From NCBI RefSeq assembly GCF_026210795.1, contig NC_089439.1:2666001-2730000 (forward strand): a DNA stretch of 64,000 nucleotides. The letters run 5' to 3'. Positions 33,754 to 44,916 of this stretch are shown in pieces; the first letter of the stretch is position 1; each line of letters starts with the position of its first letter. Position numbers and translations under genes: made by a program. The notes below the pieces were generated by a model. The model did no database searches. It had not been told where the DNA came from and was given only the letters and a program-made list of their open reading frames with translations. This DNA is from Rhizophagus irregularis. Its lineage: Eukaryota; Glomeromycota; Glomeromycetes; Glomerales; Glomeraceae.

Positions 33754-35091
33754 TTAAATATTATTACTAATTATTAAAGGAGAACATCTAGTTAAAATTG
33801 AAGATAGAATAAATGATAATTCATTAAATTCTTCTTCATTTTCATCAATAAAATTTACTTGAAGATATTTAAGATTAGGTAACCATAAACCTTCCTCATA
33901 ATTTTTTTCTTCATCAAATATATCTTTCTTATTATATTCATTATCAAAAAATAGATTTCTTCTACACATACAATTATTAAATCTTAATTCTTGCAAATTT
34001 TGTAAATATTTTAGGTAAGATAAAATAGTACTATTATAAATAATCCGTACATTATTAAGAATTAAAGTTCTTAATGAATTATGTTGAGAATATTTTAAAG
34101 ATTCTAAAATTTCATTTATATACATTTCTGGAACATCAAATATCTCAAAATGAACTAAATTATGTTGAGTTCTAATTAAAGAAATAAGAGAATTAGATTC
34201 ACAAGTACTATTACGATTATCAGTTTTAGTGATTAATTTTTGAATATTATGACAAATTTGTGAAAGAAAAAGGAATATTTCACATTTATTTTCCTTTATA
34301 GTTAATATAAGTTCAGTTAAATTATCAAAAAATTGAAAAAATTGGATAGATTTCGATTCTTTAATTAATAACTTAAGAATGTAATTATCACGGTAACTAA
34401 AATATTCGTTATTATTATCATATTTACTTACTTTAACGTCAATAAGAAATGAACAAGGATTTTTGTTGTTAAATTCATAAAGGATAAATTCTGTATCTAA
34501 TGAAAGTACTTGTAACTTTGATGTATTCATAATAAAGTATCTAATTATACTTTCAAATTTTAGAGGTAAAGGGTTATCTATGTTGAATTTTGAAATTGGC
34601 ATATTCCATCGATTCCAATCTTTAACTGCATAATATAATTCATGCAAATCCAATACAAATAAAAATTCGAAATAATTAAAAGTAATTCTTTCACTTTCCG
34701 CTTTAATAATTCCCTCTTCAATGAATTCTTTATCATGTTTAATTAATAAATAGGTCATCAATAAATTAGTAGCTTGATATTGTCGTTTCTCATTTGAACA
34801 GCAATATTGTTGATTATATAATTTAGATTTTCTAGATTGTGAAGTAACTGAAGAGTTTATTTTATTACAAGTATATAAGAAATGAAATGGTTGTTTCCAT
34901 AATAAATCTACAGTTTCTCTGCACCAATTTCGAGAAACTAATAAGCATGAATGAAGAGATTTTTTATCATTTTTTAAATAAAGGACAATCAGTCGAACTA
35001 TTTCTGGTGGAAGTGGTTTAGAATATCTAATATCTACCTTTTTTGTTTGTTCCTTTTTTTTCTTTTCTTTGAAAAAATTTAAGAGCATCAT
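33754..35091 (-). CDS. F-box protein (array copy)
   Basis: Single exon, 445 residues, starting MMLLNFFKEKKKKEQTKK. The F-box is LPPEIVRLIVLYLKNDKKS with SLHSCLLVSRNWCRETVDLL. The body has LTELILTIKENK and HNSLRTLILNNVRI; the C-terminus is WLPNLKYLQVNFIDENEEE. More diverged than the 26149/29678 pair in protein and flank, so it is probably an earlier duplicate. Likely SCF adaptor. Confidence 0.9.
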   Translation of the reverse strand: MMLLNFFKEKKKKEQTKKVDIRYSKPLPPEIVRLIVLYLKNDKKSLHSCLLVSRNWCRETVDLLWKQPFHFLYTCNKINSSVTSQSRKSKLYNQQYCCSNEKRQYQATNLLMTYLLIKHDKEFIEEGIIKAESERITFNYFEFLFVLDLHELYYAVKDWNRWNMPISKFNIDNPLPLKFESIIRYFIMNTSKLQVLSLDTEFILYEFNNKNPCSFLIDVKVSKYDNNNEYFSYRDNYILKLLIKESKSIQFFQFFDNLTELILTIKENKCEIFLFLSQICHNIQKLITKTDNRNSTCESNSLISLIRTQHNLVHFEIFDVPEMYINEILESLKYSQHNSLRTLILNNVRIIYNSTILSYLKYLQNLQELRFNNCMCRRNLFFDNEYNKKDIFDEEKNYEEGLWLPNLKYLQVNFIDENEEEFNELSFILSSILTRCSPLIISNNI

Positions 35092-35175
35092 TAATACGGT
35101 TAATGATGAAACAAACTTCGAAATTCGAAATAATGACGGAATAAATAAATATAATATTTGGCTAGATTTTCACCT

Positions 35176-35351
35176 GCCCTATAAAAAATTTTATTCGTTA
35201 TTTTTGAAAAAGTTCCGTAAAAATGAACCTTTTACGGATCCATTCAAGGAAAATGTAAATAATTCGATAAATTCCGTGATATAAGGTTATTATTAATTCG
35301 AGAAAAAAAAGATGGAATATAAAAAAAACGGATCGACCTTTTTTATGGGGC
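35176..35351. repeat. MITE-like element, GCCCTATAAAAAA ends
   Basis: The left end GCCCTATAAAAAATT (from 35176) and the right end CCTTTTTTATGGGGC (to 35351) are near-perfect inverted repeats around a ~145-base body. The body shares long blocks with 31790-31960. A short open frame at 35069-35284 runs through it and is not a gene. Confidence 0.65.
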
Positions 35352-38056
35352 TGTGGAGGTATATTATTGGTCAAAATTCAGAAGTATGGAATTATTGAAT
35401 AAAAAAGTCACATGAAAGAAGTCGTATGATAATATTATGTAAAGGTCATGACGTAATTTTTGGGCTCTTACGTTAAGTCTTACGTTACACTTAATAAGAA
35501 ATCATGTGGCATAATAAGGAATCATGTGATCTAAATTGTAATTTAATTGGTTACGCTGCGGTTGAATATCGTCGAATTTATATTTTATTTATCTAGTATA
35601 TAACGAAAAGTATATAACGAAATGTAGAGAATTTTATTTTATAACTGATTTAATTTTTATATTAATACGTTGCGTACATTTTTAAGTGATTAAGAGTCAA
35701 GCAGTAATATACGATTAAGGAATATTGTAATAAGTAACAATTTCTAAGTTAACATACTATTAAGTGCGTGTGGCGTATTATATAATGCTGCAAATTTATG
35801 ACGTTATCATAAAAATTAAAAAGCGTTTCACGAGTATCTATTTACGGCATAAAAATTTACGCCATTTACGACATTCGACATTCAACGATTTTACGGTGTT
35901 ACGACACGTGCCTCAATCGTAAAAAATAATTCCAAGAAGGGCTTCCTTTTATAACACAGGTTAAATGTTTACCAATGTTAGAATAGGCATGTTGAGACTC
36001 TACAATCTTAAAAAATTTTTTTTACACAAAATAAATATTTAGATCAGCAAACGTTTACTTAATAAAATTGGCAATCGTACTGCTGCAGGTCAGAGTCTAT
36101 GATAAACACAATCGGATTATATACGCGCTTCTTCAGGGCCGAAATTTGATAATTCCGGCCGAAATTATCCAAAAAAGGAAAGGCCCGCGCTATGATCCTC
36201 ACCTTTACAGCTATGAATCTAGGATAAATTTATCCTTTAAATAAATAAATTTAGTAAGAAATATTATTAAAATTTTTATTAAGTTTTGATTAAAAATTTA
36301 TTAAAATATTACCAATTTAAATTATATAATAAATTTTAACGAACAATTTTTAGGATTTTACTCAATAAATAATAATAAAATAAAATCTAGGCCAATATTC
36401 ATTGATGTGAGATAAATGAATTGTTTTTTCTAACAATGCATCTAGATTTAACGTTCCAAATAAACAGAATATCTACGTTCCGTGTATTCCGTCTCAGGTC
36501 CTAAGTAAAAAATGAACTGGTAAAACTTTATAAATTTATAGTTAAATTCTTTTTTAGATAAAAATAAATTATTTATTTCTAATATAAATACATATACAGG
36601 GTTTATTATAAATATGGTTAATACTATTCGGAATTTTAAAATATAATACTCTAATAATTCGTTAATATAACGTTGATTATTCATTTATTTATTTTTAATA
36701 TATTTACATGTGTCGGAAATTAAAAAAAATATTATCCATATATTTATTATATTGTATAGTATAAATACTTATAGTATACTATTATCAATACCAAATATGT
36801 AGAAAACCAATATATGATAACGGAAACTGTAGGGATATAACAAAATAAGGTTATATAAGAAGTAGTGGAAATTAGATACGAAGTTTATATAAGAAAAATG
36901 ACTCATTATGGAAATAATAAAAAAAAGGTCCAGAGCTTTTCACACATCATTATTTATTTGCGATATTTTGGGTAAGATTGACAAATTTGGAAAATGAATA
37001 ATAATGATTCGCAGTTTTATATGCTATTAAGTAAACAAGAGAAAAATAATTGAATCCATCCTTTCCAATTCCATTTTTTGATATATTGATTTGTAATTAT
37101 TGTGTAGGAATCTAGATTCAAAAAGAACGATCTTCGGTAACAAGCATAATATTTTATCATCAAAAACGGTTAAAATTATAAAAAAAATTCTTTAGGGCAC
37201 ATTTATTTATATTATGCATATTTGTTTACATATTTATTGAAGCAAATTTACGTTAATATTTTTTAATCCATTCAATAACTACTCACATAAATCAGTTTCA
37301 AATTAAAGTTCAAAACCTTCTTCTCATTTTGTTCAAATTGGTTTGTTATATTTTATTAAGTATTAATGTAATTATTAATTATGTAACAAAAAGTACTAGT
37401 AATTATAGGTATTAATTATATTTTACTTTTATTATTTTTTTTTTTAAAAAAAACCCACATTTTGTTATAAAATAGAATTTCAACTTTAAAAATATATGAA
37501 TAAATATTTTATCTTGTTGTTTTTTCTTAAAAAGAACGAAAGTAAGAAAAAAAGAAAAAAAAACCGTCCAGCACTCCAGCAATCTTTGTTTGTCTGATAT
37601 GCACATATTGAGCATCGAGATTTTATGTGGCGTGCATACCTTTAAAAACACAAGCCTATAGTACCAAAATTAGATGATTTATTATTAAACAAAAAAGATC
37701 ATCATTCTATATTTAATATTATTGTACCAATAATTGTCTAATTGAAGTCATACTTTCTTGAAAAAAACTTATTATTTACAAGTGTTATTGGGATTTATTT
37801 ATCTCATGGATAAATTTTACTGTGATTTTATTGTTAAATTAAAAATTTCGCATAAATAAATAAATATTTGACTTTAAATGAATAAACATGTTACACCTTT
37901 ATATTTAATGAATTCATATAAGAATCTAGACTGTTTACATAAACATAATAAACATAATAACATTAATGAAGGAAGAATTTTACCATAGTTTTCTATTCTT
38001 TACCAGAGTTCAATAAAACTTATATATATACCGACAAAAGAGGGGTTTTTTTTTTA
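35352..38056. other. Intergenic, no gene seen
   Basis: AT-rich spacer ending the F-box array. A short GGCCGAAATTTGATAATTCC block at about 36138 resembles sequence near 110-140 and may be a dispersed-repeat fragment. Open frames at 36448-36684 and 37412-37651 are low complexity and not supported. Confidence 0.5.
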
Positions 38057-39523
38057 ATGTCCGCCTCCCGAAAATACACTGAATTCATTTCTTCCAACGA
38101 AATATTTAAAAAATTAAAATCATTTCGATCATATATTAAAATGACAATTTGTCTTTTAAATCCTTTTAATACTTCAAATACAAAAATGATGCATAAAGAA
38201 AAATCATGTAAATTGAATCAAGCTTCTATATTATCATCGTCAAAAATTCAAAATTTAAATAAAATTTCACCTGATAATTATTCGATTGAGAATGTCGAAA
38301 TAAGAAATTCCGTTATGAAATTTAATGAAAAAGATATTAATCGATTAGATATTCAACATCATCTATTTCGAATAATTTGGAATGGTAATTTTTCGGTTCC
38401 TATGCAACATCAACTTTCTAGAGGAAGAGTTAAAGTGCTTGAAGTTGGGTATGTATTAATAAATTTACGTATATATATATATATTATATTAAATATCGTA
38501 TAAATAAATATAAATACTTTTCTTTATAAAAAAAAAAGATCATGTCCGTCAGTATGGACATTAGATATGGCATCGGAATATCCTTCTTCAACATTCATAG
38601 GCATCGAAAACGTTTCCGCCATAACAGCTGCTTCTTACTCTAAATTAACCTCATATTATTCTTCAAAACTTTCCGAACCACGTAATGCTGCCGTTTTACA
38701 AATGACTTCAACGCCCACAAGTCTTCCATTTCCTGACGAAACTTTCGATCTTGTATATCATAAATCATCACTCATAAGTCCATCATCGCAATCTTTACAT
38801 AATCCTTTTAACACATTAAATCAACTTTTAAGAGTTTTAAAAACTGGAGGATGGATGGAATTTATGATAATTGAAAAACAATGGTACAATCTTGGTCCAA
38901 TAACTGAATACGTGAAAAATTCATGTAAGTATTAAAAAAATTAATTCTAGTCATTGAATCATATTCATAAATTTTATTTTTTTAACCGTTAATATTCTAC
39001 TTTATAGATGTTGAATTCTTATCATCGTCTGGCATTAATTATATTGAATATTCGTATTTTGAACGATACTTAATTTCAAGGAAAGATATTTCGTGCATAC
39101 GGAAACAAACTAGAGAAACTCCTATGGGAAGTTATGGTGGAAGAGTTAGTGAATTCGTAAGTTCGTCAAATCAGTAAAAAAAATAATTTTTTTTTTTTCT
39201 TTAACTAATTTTTTTGTTTTCTTTTTTTTAATATAGTTGGGTGAAATTTTACTTAATCCTATTATACTTAATAAACATAATCTATGTTTACGAATGAAAA
39301 TTTCTGAAAGAAAATTTGACGAATTAATTAATATGATGATAAAAGAAATAAATCAATATAAAACATATTGTAAATCTATTAGGTATTTATTGTTTTACTT
39401 ATTTATTATTTATTTTTATTATTTTCGAATGATTTTGTTTAAAAAAAAAATTTTTTTTTTTTTCTTTCTTTAAAAAGGTTATACGCGAGAAAACAATCAT
39501 GTACCAGTAAATATAACCGATAA
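38057..39523 (+). CDS. Class I SAM-dependent methyltransferase, paralogue of 2303
   Basis: Five exons (38057-38448, 38539-38924, 39008-39156, 39237-39382, 39478-39523) give 372 residues. Motif I is split by the first intron: VKVLEVG, then SCPSVWTLDMASEYPSSTF. The acidic segment LPFPDETFDLVYHK and VLKTGGWMEFMIIEKQW follow. The N-terminal ~90 residues are Lys/Ser/Asn-rich and not conserved with the paralogue. The 146-base fourth exon and the phases around it match the 2303 gene exactly. The last exon gives RLYARKQSCTSKYNR. Substrate and cell location unknown. Confidence 0.82.
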
Positions 39524-40467
39524 GAGTTATATTTTATATTTGTTATATATATCAATTATGACAAAAAAATCAATTATAATATTTTGTCAAGACATTATTA
39601 AATATTTAACATATTAAATAGCTGGATATTGTTATCTAAACCCCTTCGCTGCCCTACTTCACTAGGTTATGTATGATGCAGTATACGGGTGATAAATAGG
39701 GATTTTTCACGCCAAAAAAAAATATTCCGTTTCTCATAATAGTTAGTAATATGAAGGAACGTGATAAAATGTGATAAAATGATAGGAAAGGATGATGATA
39801 TCCTCGACGTACAGTACCATAAATTAAAAACATTAAAATACATCTCTGATTATAATGCTGTATATATAAAATGTTTTAACTCATGCCCATACGGTCATGC
39901 CGTTATGGTGATAACCTGACCATGAACCAATTGTTGGATGATCAGTCATAATTTAACCAATCAATAAATCATTATCAAACTTAATTTTAATATTCACTTA
40001 TAATTAATTTTATTTCATATTTGTTTATAAATATTTTATAATTCTTGTACTATTATTTCAAATATTTATTTAAAAATAAATTTATTTATCGTGATAAATA
40101 AAAAAAAAATAATAATAATTTCATTTTTATAGGTTTACAAACAACGATTTTGGGGTAGGGTTGTACATAATGTTTGATATTTTTGCAGAACAAACTGTGG
40201 AAAAAAAAAATATAAATACTTTTTTATTACTAAAGGAAGTAAAGATCATCACTTTTTTTTTCGCGTTTTTAAAGATCGAAAATGTTAAATGCCCAATCAA
40301 AAATTATTTAAAAGTAGTGTATACTGTACAGTATGAGTATTTTACCAATATTAAATTTTAATGAAAATTTATTGTATATAAATGAATGAATTTTCAGAAA
40401 ATCATTTTTAATTATTATCACACGGCCCTATAAGGATCATGCTGATTTTATTTGTCCGATATTTTCA
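39524..40467. other. Intergenic, no gene seen
   Basis: AT-rich spacer after the methyltransferase. A short frame at 40161-40361 has no recognisable content. Confidence 0.45.
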
Positions 40468-40672
40468 TTATCGTACAAATATTGATTGATATCAATAGTT
40501 TATTTGCGTAATTGCGTACAATATTGATATCAATAGCTTATTTGCGTACAATATTGGTATCAATAGTTTATTTGCGCACAATATTGAATGAATATCGATA
40601 ATTTATTTGCGTAAAATATTGAATGAATATCGATAGTTTATTTGCGTACAATATTGAATGAATATCAATGAG
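40468..40672. repeat. Minisatellite, ~6 units of 30-35 bases
   Basis: Units read GCGTACAATATTG, (AATGA)ATATC(A/G)ATAG and TTTATTT. Early units are ~30 bases; later ones gain AATGA and become 35. Each unit carries short palindromes (CAATATTG, TATCGATA). Confidence 0.8.
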
Positions 40673-41082
40673 GATGATCTGCATTAGCCGTAAATACAAT
40701 ATCCATAAAGTATTCCATATAAATCGGATATATTAAAAATCTATAATTTAACGCTCATAGATATCCGGATCACGAATCAAATTGTTATACTACGTTTCGG
40801 ATTCAATTATTGATTGATGGACGCTTCATAATGGACGCTTCATATCAGGATAGAATTTTCTGAACTATCACGTTTTGTCTAAGGTGTATGCCTACTATGA
40901 AAATTTTGTGTCCATTCGCGTGATCGTCAGCCAATAAAATCGCAGATTTTAGGTTTATCCGGACTCATAACGGATTCAATCATCTGCTGCTTCTTTTTTG
41001 ATTCATCTATACTTTCATTTAGATACTGCGTTCGAATTTTGTTACGGTTGTGATAATATTTGTTTGTGCAAAAAAGTAACCT

Positions 41083-41163
41083 GTAAAGTCCCGAGTATAA
41101 GCACCCTCCGAAAATAAGCACATAAATACTACAAATAAGATGTGCTTATTATTGGGACTTTAC
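41083..41163. repeat. 81-base foldback element
   Basis: GTAAAGTCCCGAGTATAAGC at the left and its near-complement at the right (GTGCTTATTATTGGGACTTT) pair at 19 of 22 positions. The outer ten bases are perfect. It lies 105 bases upstream of the ubiquitin-repeat gene's start, within its likely promoter. Confidence 0.7.
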
Positions 41164-41267
41164 GGTGTCTGCTATGTAACATCTATATCGATTACCAAAT
41201 TTGTCGGATCGTCCAGATTTCATTTATAAGGGTCATTTTTGCCAAAAAAAAACATCATCTCAACAAA

Positions 41268-44200
41268 ATGCTCTTGACCACTTTACTTGACCCTGCTCCC
41301 ATTTTTCCTATCCGCATTAAGTACTACTGTACGGGTTCTGTATATGTAGCAAATGTAGCTACATATACTACCGGAGAGGTATTGTTGAATAGCTTCCAAA
41401 ATTGCGTTGGGCCGAATGGTGTCTACAACGAGTCCTGTAAGCTTGTGTACCTTGAAAAAGACATAAAACCCGCCGATACGCTTGAAGAACTGGGAATCAA
41501 GGTAGATATCTGTAGAGATTATCCGATAGTCACAAAAGACTCTTTTTATGTTTGTGCTAATGAATTGTGGTATTATTTAACTTTAGGAAGGAGATTTAGT
41601 TGAGGCAGTAACGAGCGAATGTAAAAATCCAATTTCTCTAACAAAGTTTGAATCAACACCAACTGAAGCAAGGAGTTCAATGCTAATCTATGTAAAAACA
41701 CATACCGGAATAACAAAACTGAAAGTACATTGGAGTGACACTATCATTCAGATTAAAGAGATGATTCAGGATTTAGAAGGCATTTCCTTCGACAAACATT
41801 GTATTATTTTTGATGACATTGAATTAGAAGATCATTATACCCTCTCATATTACAATATCCGGAAAGAGTCCACGTTGCATCTAAGATCTATAGAACTGCT
41901 TATCTACGTGAAAACAGAGACTGGAGAAATCATAAAGCTTGAATCAACGGAAAATGATTTCATATCCCAAGTTAAATTAATGAACCAGGATAAAAAGGGT
42001 ATTCACCCTGATTTACAACGTATTACTTTCAACAATGTTGAATTACAAGACTACTGTACCCTATTATATTATAAAATCAGTAAAAATGCCATACTTTATT
42101 TAAACATTAAATCAATGATTCAAGTGAAATTTAAGACCGGAAAAATCATAAATCTGATAACAATGGCAAACGAAACAGTTAAACAAATCAAACAAAAGAT
42201 CAAGGATGAAGAAGATACCCCTCCCAGCCAACAACGTCTTATTTTTGCTGATAATGAATTACATGACCAGAATACTTTGTCATATTATAATATTCGAAGG
42301 GGGTCTACAGTGCATTTAGAATATAAAGAAATAAAGTTATATGTGATAATAATGAACGAAAAAATCATAGAGCTAAAAACAAGGGGAGATCATGAAATCA
42401 AAACGGTTAAACAAATGATTCAGGATAAAGAAGGTATCCCTTCTGATCAACAATATCTTGTTTTTGATGGGCTAGTAATGCATGACCATTATCTCGTTTC
42501 GTATTACAAAATCAAAGAGGAGTATACATTGCATCTAGAATATAAAACAATAATGATATATATAAAATTGAGGAGCGGAAAAACCATAAAGCTAGATGTA
42601 GAGAGAGATTACACCATCGGACAGGTCAAACAATTAATTCAGGATAAAGAAGGCATCCCTTCTGATCGACATTGTTTATATTTAGATAAAAATTCGCCTA
42701 ACATTCAGTATGGCTTGAGACTGTATAACTGGGACTCTTTATCACGGAAAAATATTAATAATGAGTCCATATTGCTTCTACATCAACAATTTCTATTTTC
42801 CGGTCAGGTATTTGTGAAAACACTAACTGGAAAAACATTAACATTGGAGACGGCTTCGAGTGATACAATTGACAAACTTAAATGTAAGATTTATGACAAA
42901 GAAGGAATTCCTCCTGATCAACAACGCCTTATTTTTGCTGGCACGCAATTAGAAGAAGGACGTACCTTGTCAGATTATTATATCCAAAAAGAGTGCACAA
43001 TTCATCTTGTACTTAGACTACGTGGAGGAATGTTTGTAGAAACCAGTGGCCGCAAAGAATTTGATGCATTGCCAGCACTCACGCAATATATGTTAACACC
43101 AGAAGAACGTCTACAAAATGGAATCCATGCTGGTATTACTTGTAATTATTGTGGTAAAAGTGAATGGAAAGGAACGAGGTTAATACACAATTTATTTTAA
43201 TAAGCTTTGAATGTCCTTTTTCTTCACTAATGCTTAATTTTTAATTTTTTACAGATTTAAATGTTCGGAATGTCCCGATTATGACTTGTGCTTTAATTGT
43301 ATTAAAACGTCCAACTTGCTTCATAATGTGCAACATCATTTTCTGAAAATCTTGAATCCCTTAGACCCGAAAGAGTTTCCAAAAGGTCCCCCTGTTGCCT
43401 CTGTTACTATCTCCCCAATACTACCAGACACGAAAGAGAAATTGTTAACTCTCCTACGTGAAGAAGAGCGTCGGAGGTTGTCACCTGAAATACAAAAAAA
43501 GTATTATGAAGTTGGGAATGATCCAACGTGTGGCAAAGACTGGATGGATGTTACTGATGAGATGCAGCATGAATTAGTTCGAGAGTTTGGATACTCGGAT
43601 GAAGCAGTACAATTATTGCGGCGTGCACCACAACTTTATCCAGGTAGAAAAGTATTCTCATCTTTCTTCCTCAACTTTTTTTTTTACAATATTTGATCTT
43701 ACATATTTTTCCCATCGTCTAGATGATCCTGAATTCCGTACAACTCAAGTATATGTTCGCAACAATATTGCTAATATTGGAAATCTTACTGAAGGAATAC
43801 AAGCACCTGATTGTCCATTGGTTCCTCTAGAACCTTCAATGTTTACAGCAATAATTGGTAACACTAATACTACTTCGCCAGCCTTAGTCTCTTTACGTTC
43901 ACTTTGTAAATCAGGACGGCCTCTCGTTCTTCTTGGTGGATCATATACTTGTCCTTTATACCGATACATATCTCATGTGCTTAATGATATATATATTCGA
44001 TACAAATCACAAGTAGATTTTTATATGATTCAAATTCGAGAAGCACATGCCTCTGATGTTTGGCCCATTGGTAATATTGTAGATGTTAAGGAGCATCGCA
44101 CATTATCTGATCGTTTAGCTGCTGCTCGTGAAATGGTTAAAGAAACCCAGTTAGAAATTCCTGTACTAGCAGATACAATGGATGATACTTTCTTAAAATT

Positions 44201-44347
44201 GTACTCACCATGGCCATTCCGTTTTTTGTCGTTGTGGATGGTATTTTAAAACTTGTTGGAATGCCAAAAGAAGCACGTTACGATACAACAGATCTAGTCG
44301 AATGTTTGAATAATATTTGCGACATAAAGGACGATTTTTCTTGTTGA
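41268..44347 (+). CDS. Ubiquitin-repeat / ZZ finger / deiodinase-like fusion, frameshifted at end
   Basis: Exons: 41268 to about 41541-41562, 41588-43178, 43255-43643, 43723-44347. Starting [19 protein letters not shown], a ~90-residue unknown domain is followed by five diverged ubiquitin-like units (about 41680-42800). A sixth, near-canonical unit ([27 protein letters not shown]) ends LRLRGG at 43029. Then come a ZZ-type zinc finger split by an intron ([19 protein letters not shown]), a linker, and a deiodinase-family thioredoxin fold: [41 protein letters not shown]. The catalytic position is Cys (TCP). A T run at 44222-44227 is one base short: the literal frame stops at 44249, while codons continuing to 44347 are plainly conserved. 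The first junction needs a 22- or 37-base removal. Ubiquitin may be released after LRLRGG; function of the fusion is unknown. Confidence 0.75.
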
Positions 44348-44916
44348 CTTAGTCGGAAATCAAAAGTATCCGATATTTGTAATTTTATATTTATACAAAA
44401 TAAATTAATTAATAAATTATTCCAAAAATAAAAATCTCATTAAAAAATATGTATATATATATATAATTAGGGAATAATATTGAAAGTTATATGCATTGAT
44501 AACTTAAATAAGTAAAAAATAATAAAAATAAGACGTGTATATATAAAGAATGGGATGAATTCAAGAATTAATTATTGATTTTAAAAAGTAACATTTATCA
44601 ACTAAATCTATTATTATTTAATGAAACTATTAAGTTAAACGATAAGGAAATTTTGTATTTGAAGCAAATAGAAAGAAATTAATATGAAAAAGAAAGTTAA
44701 AAATTTATAAAAAGCTAAAAAAGAAGCTTTTAAAACAACAATTCATTTGATTAATATAATTGATAAATCTGATAGAATCTTAAAGGTTATACATATAATT
44801 TTTTTTTGTGTGACGCAATAATATAATATATGATCTTAAAAAATAGAAATAAATTTCTACCACGGTTCGACCGGTTCGTTAATTACGTAATTGGCTATAA
44901 ATACAACGGAGAAATA
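44348..44916. other. Intergenic, no gene seen
   Basis: Highly A-rich spacer after the fusion gene, with a (TA)n tract at about 44449-44463. No gene, RNA or repeat structure recognised. Confidence 0.5.

Noticed and set aside
40468-40672. CRISPR-like repeats
   Set aside because: The units are contiguous and variable in length with no unique spacers, and the genome is eukaryotic; it is a minisatellite.
43745-43969. Minus-strand open frame with Arg-rich reading
   Set aside because: It lies wholly opposite the deiodinase-like coding exon and has no features of its own.
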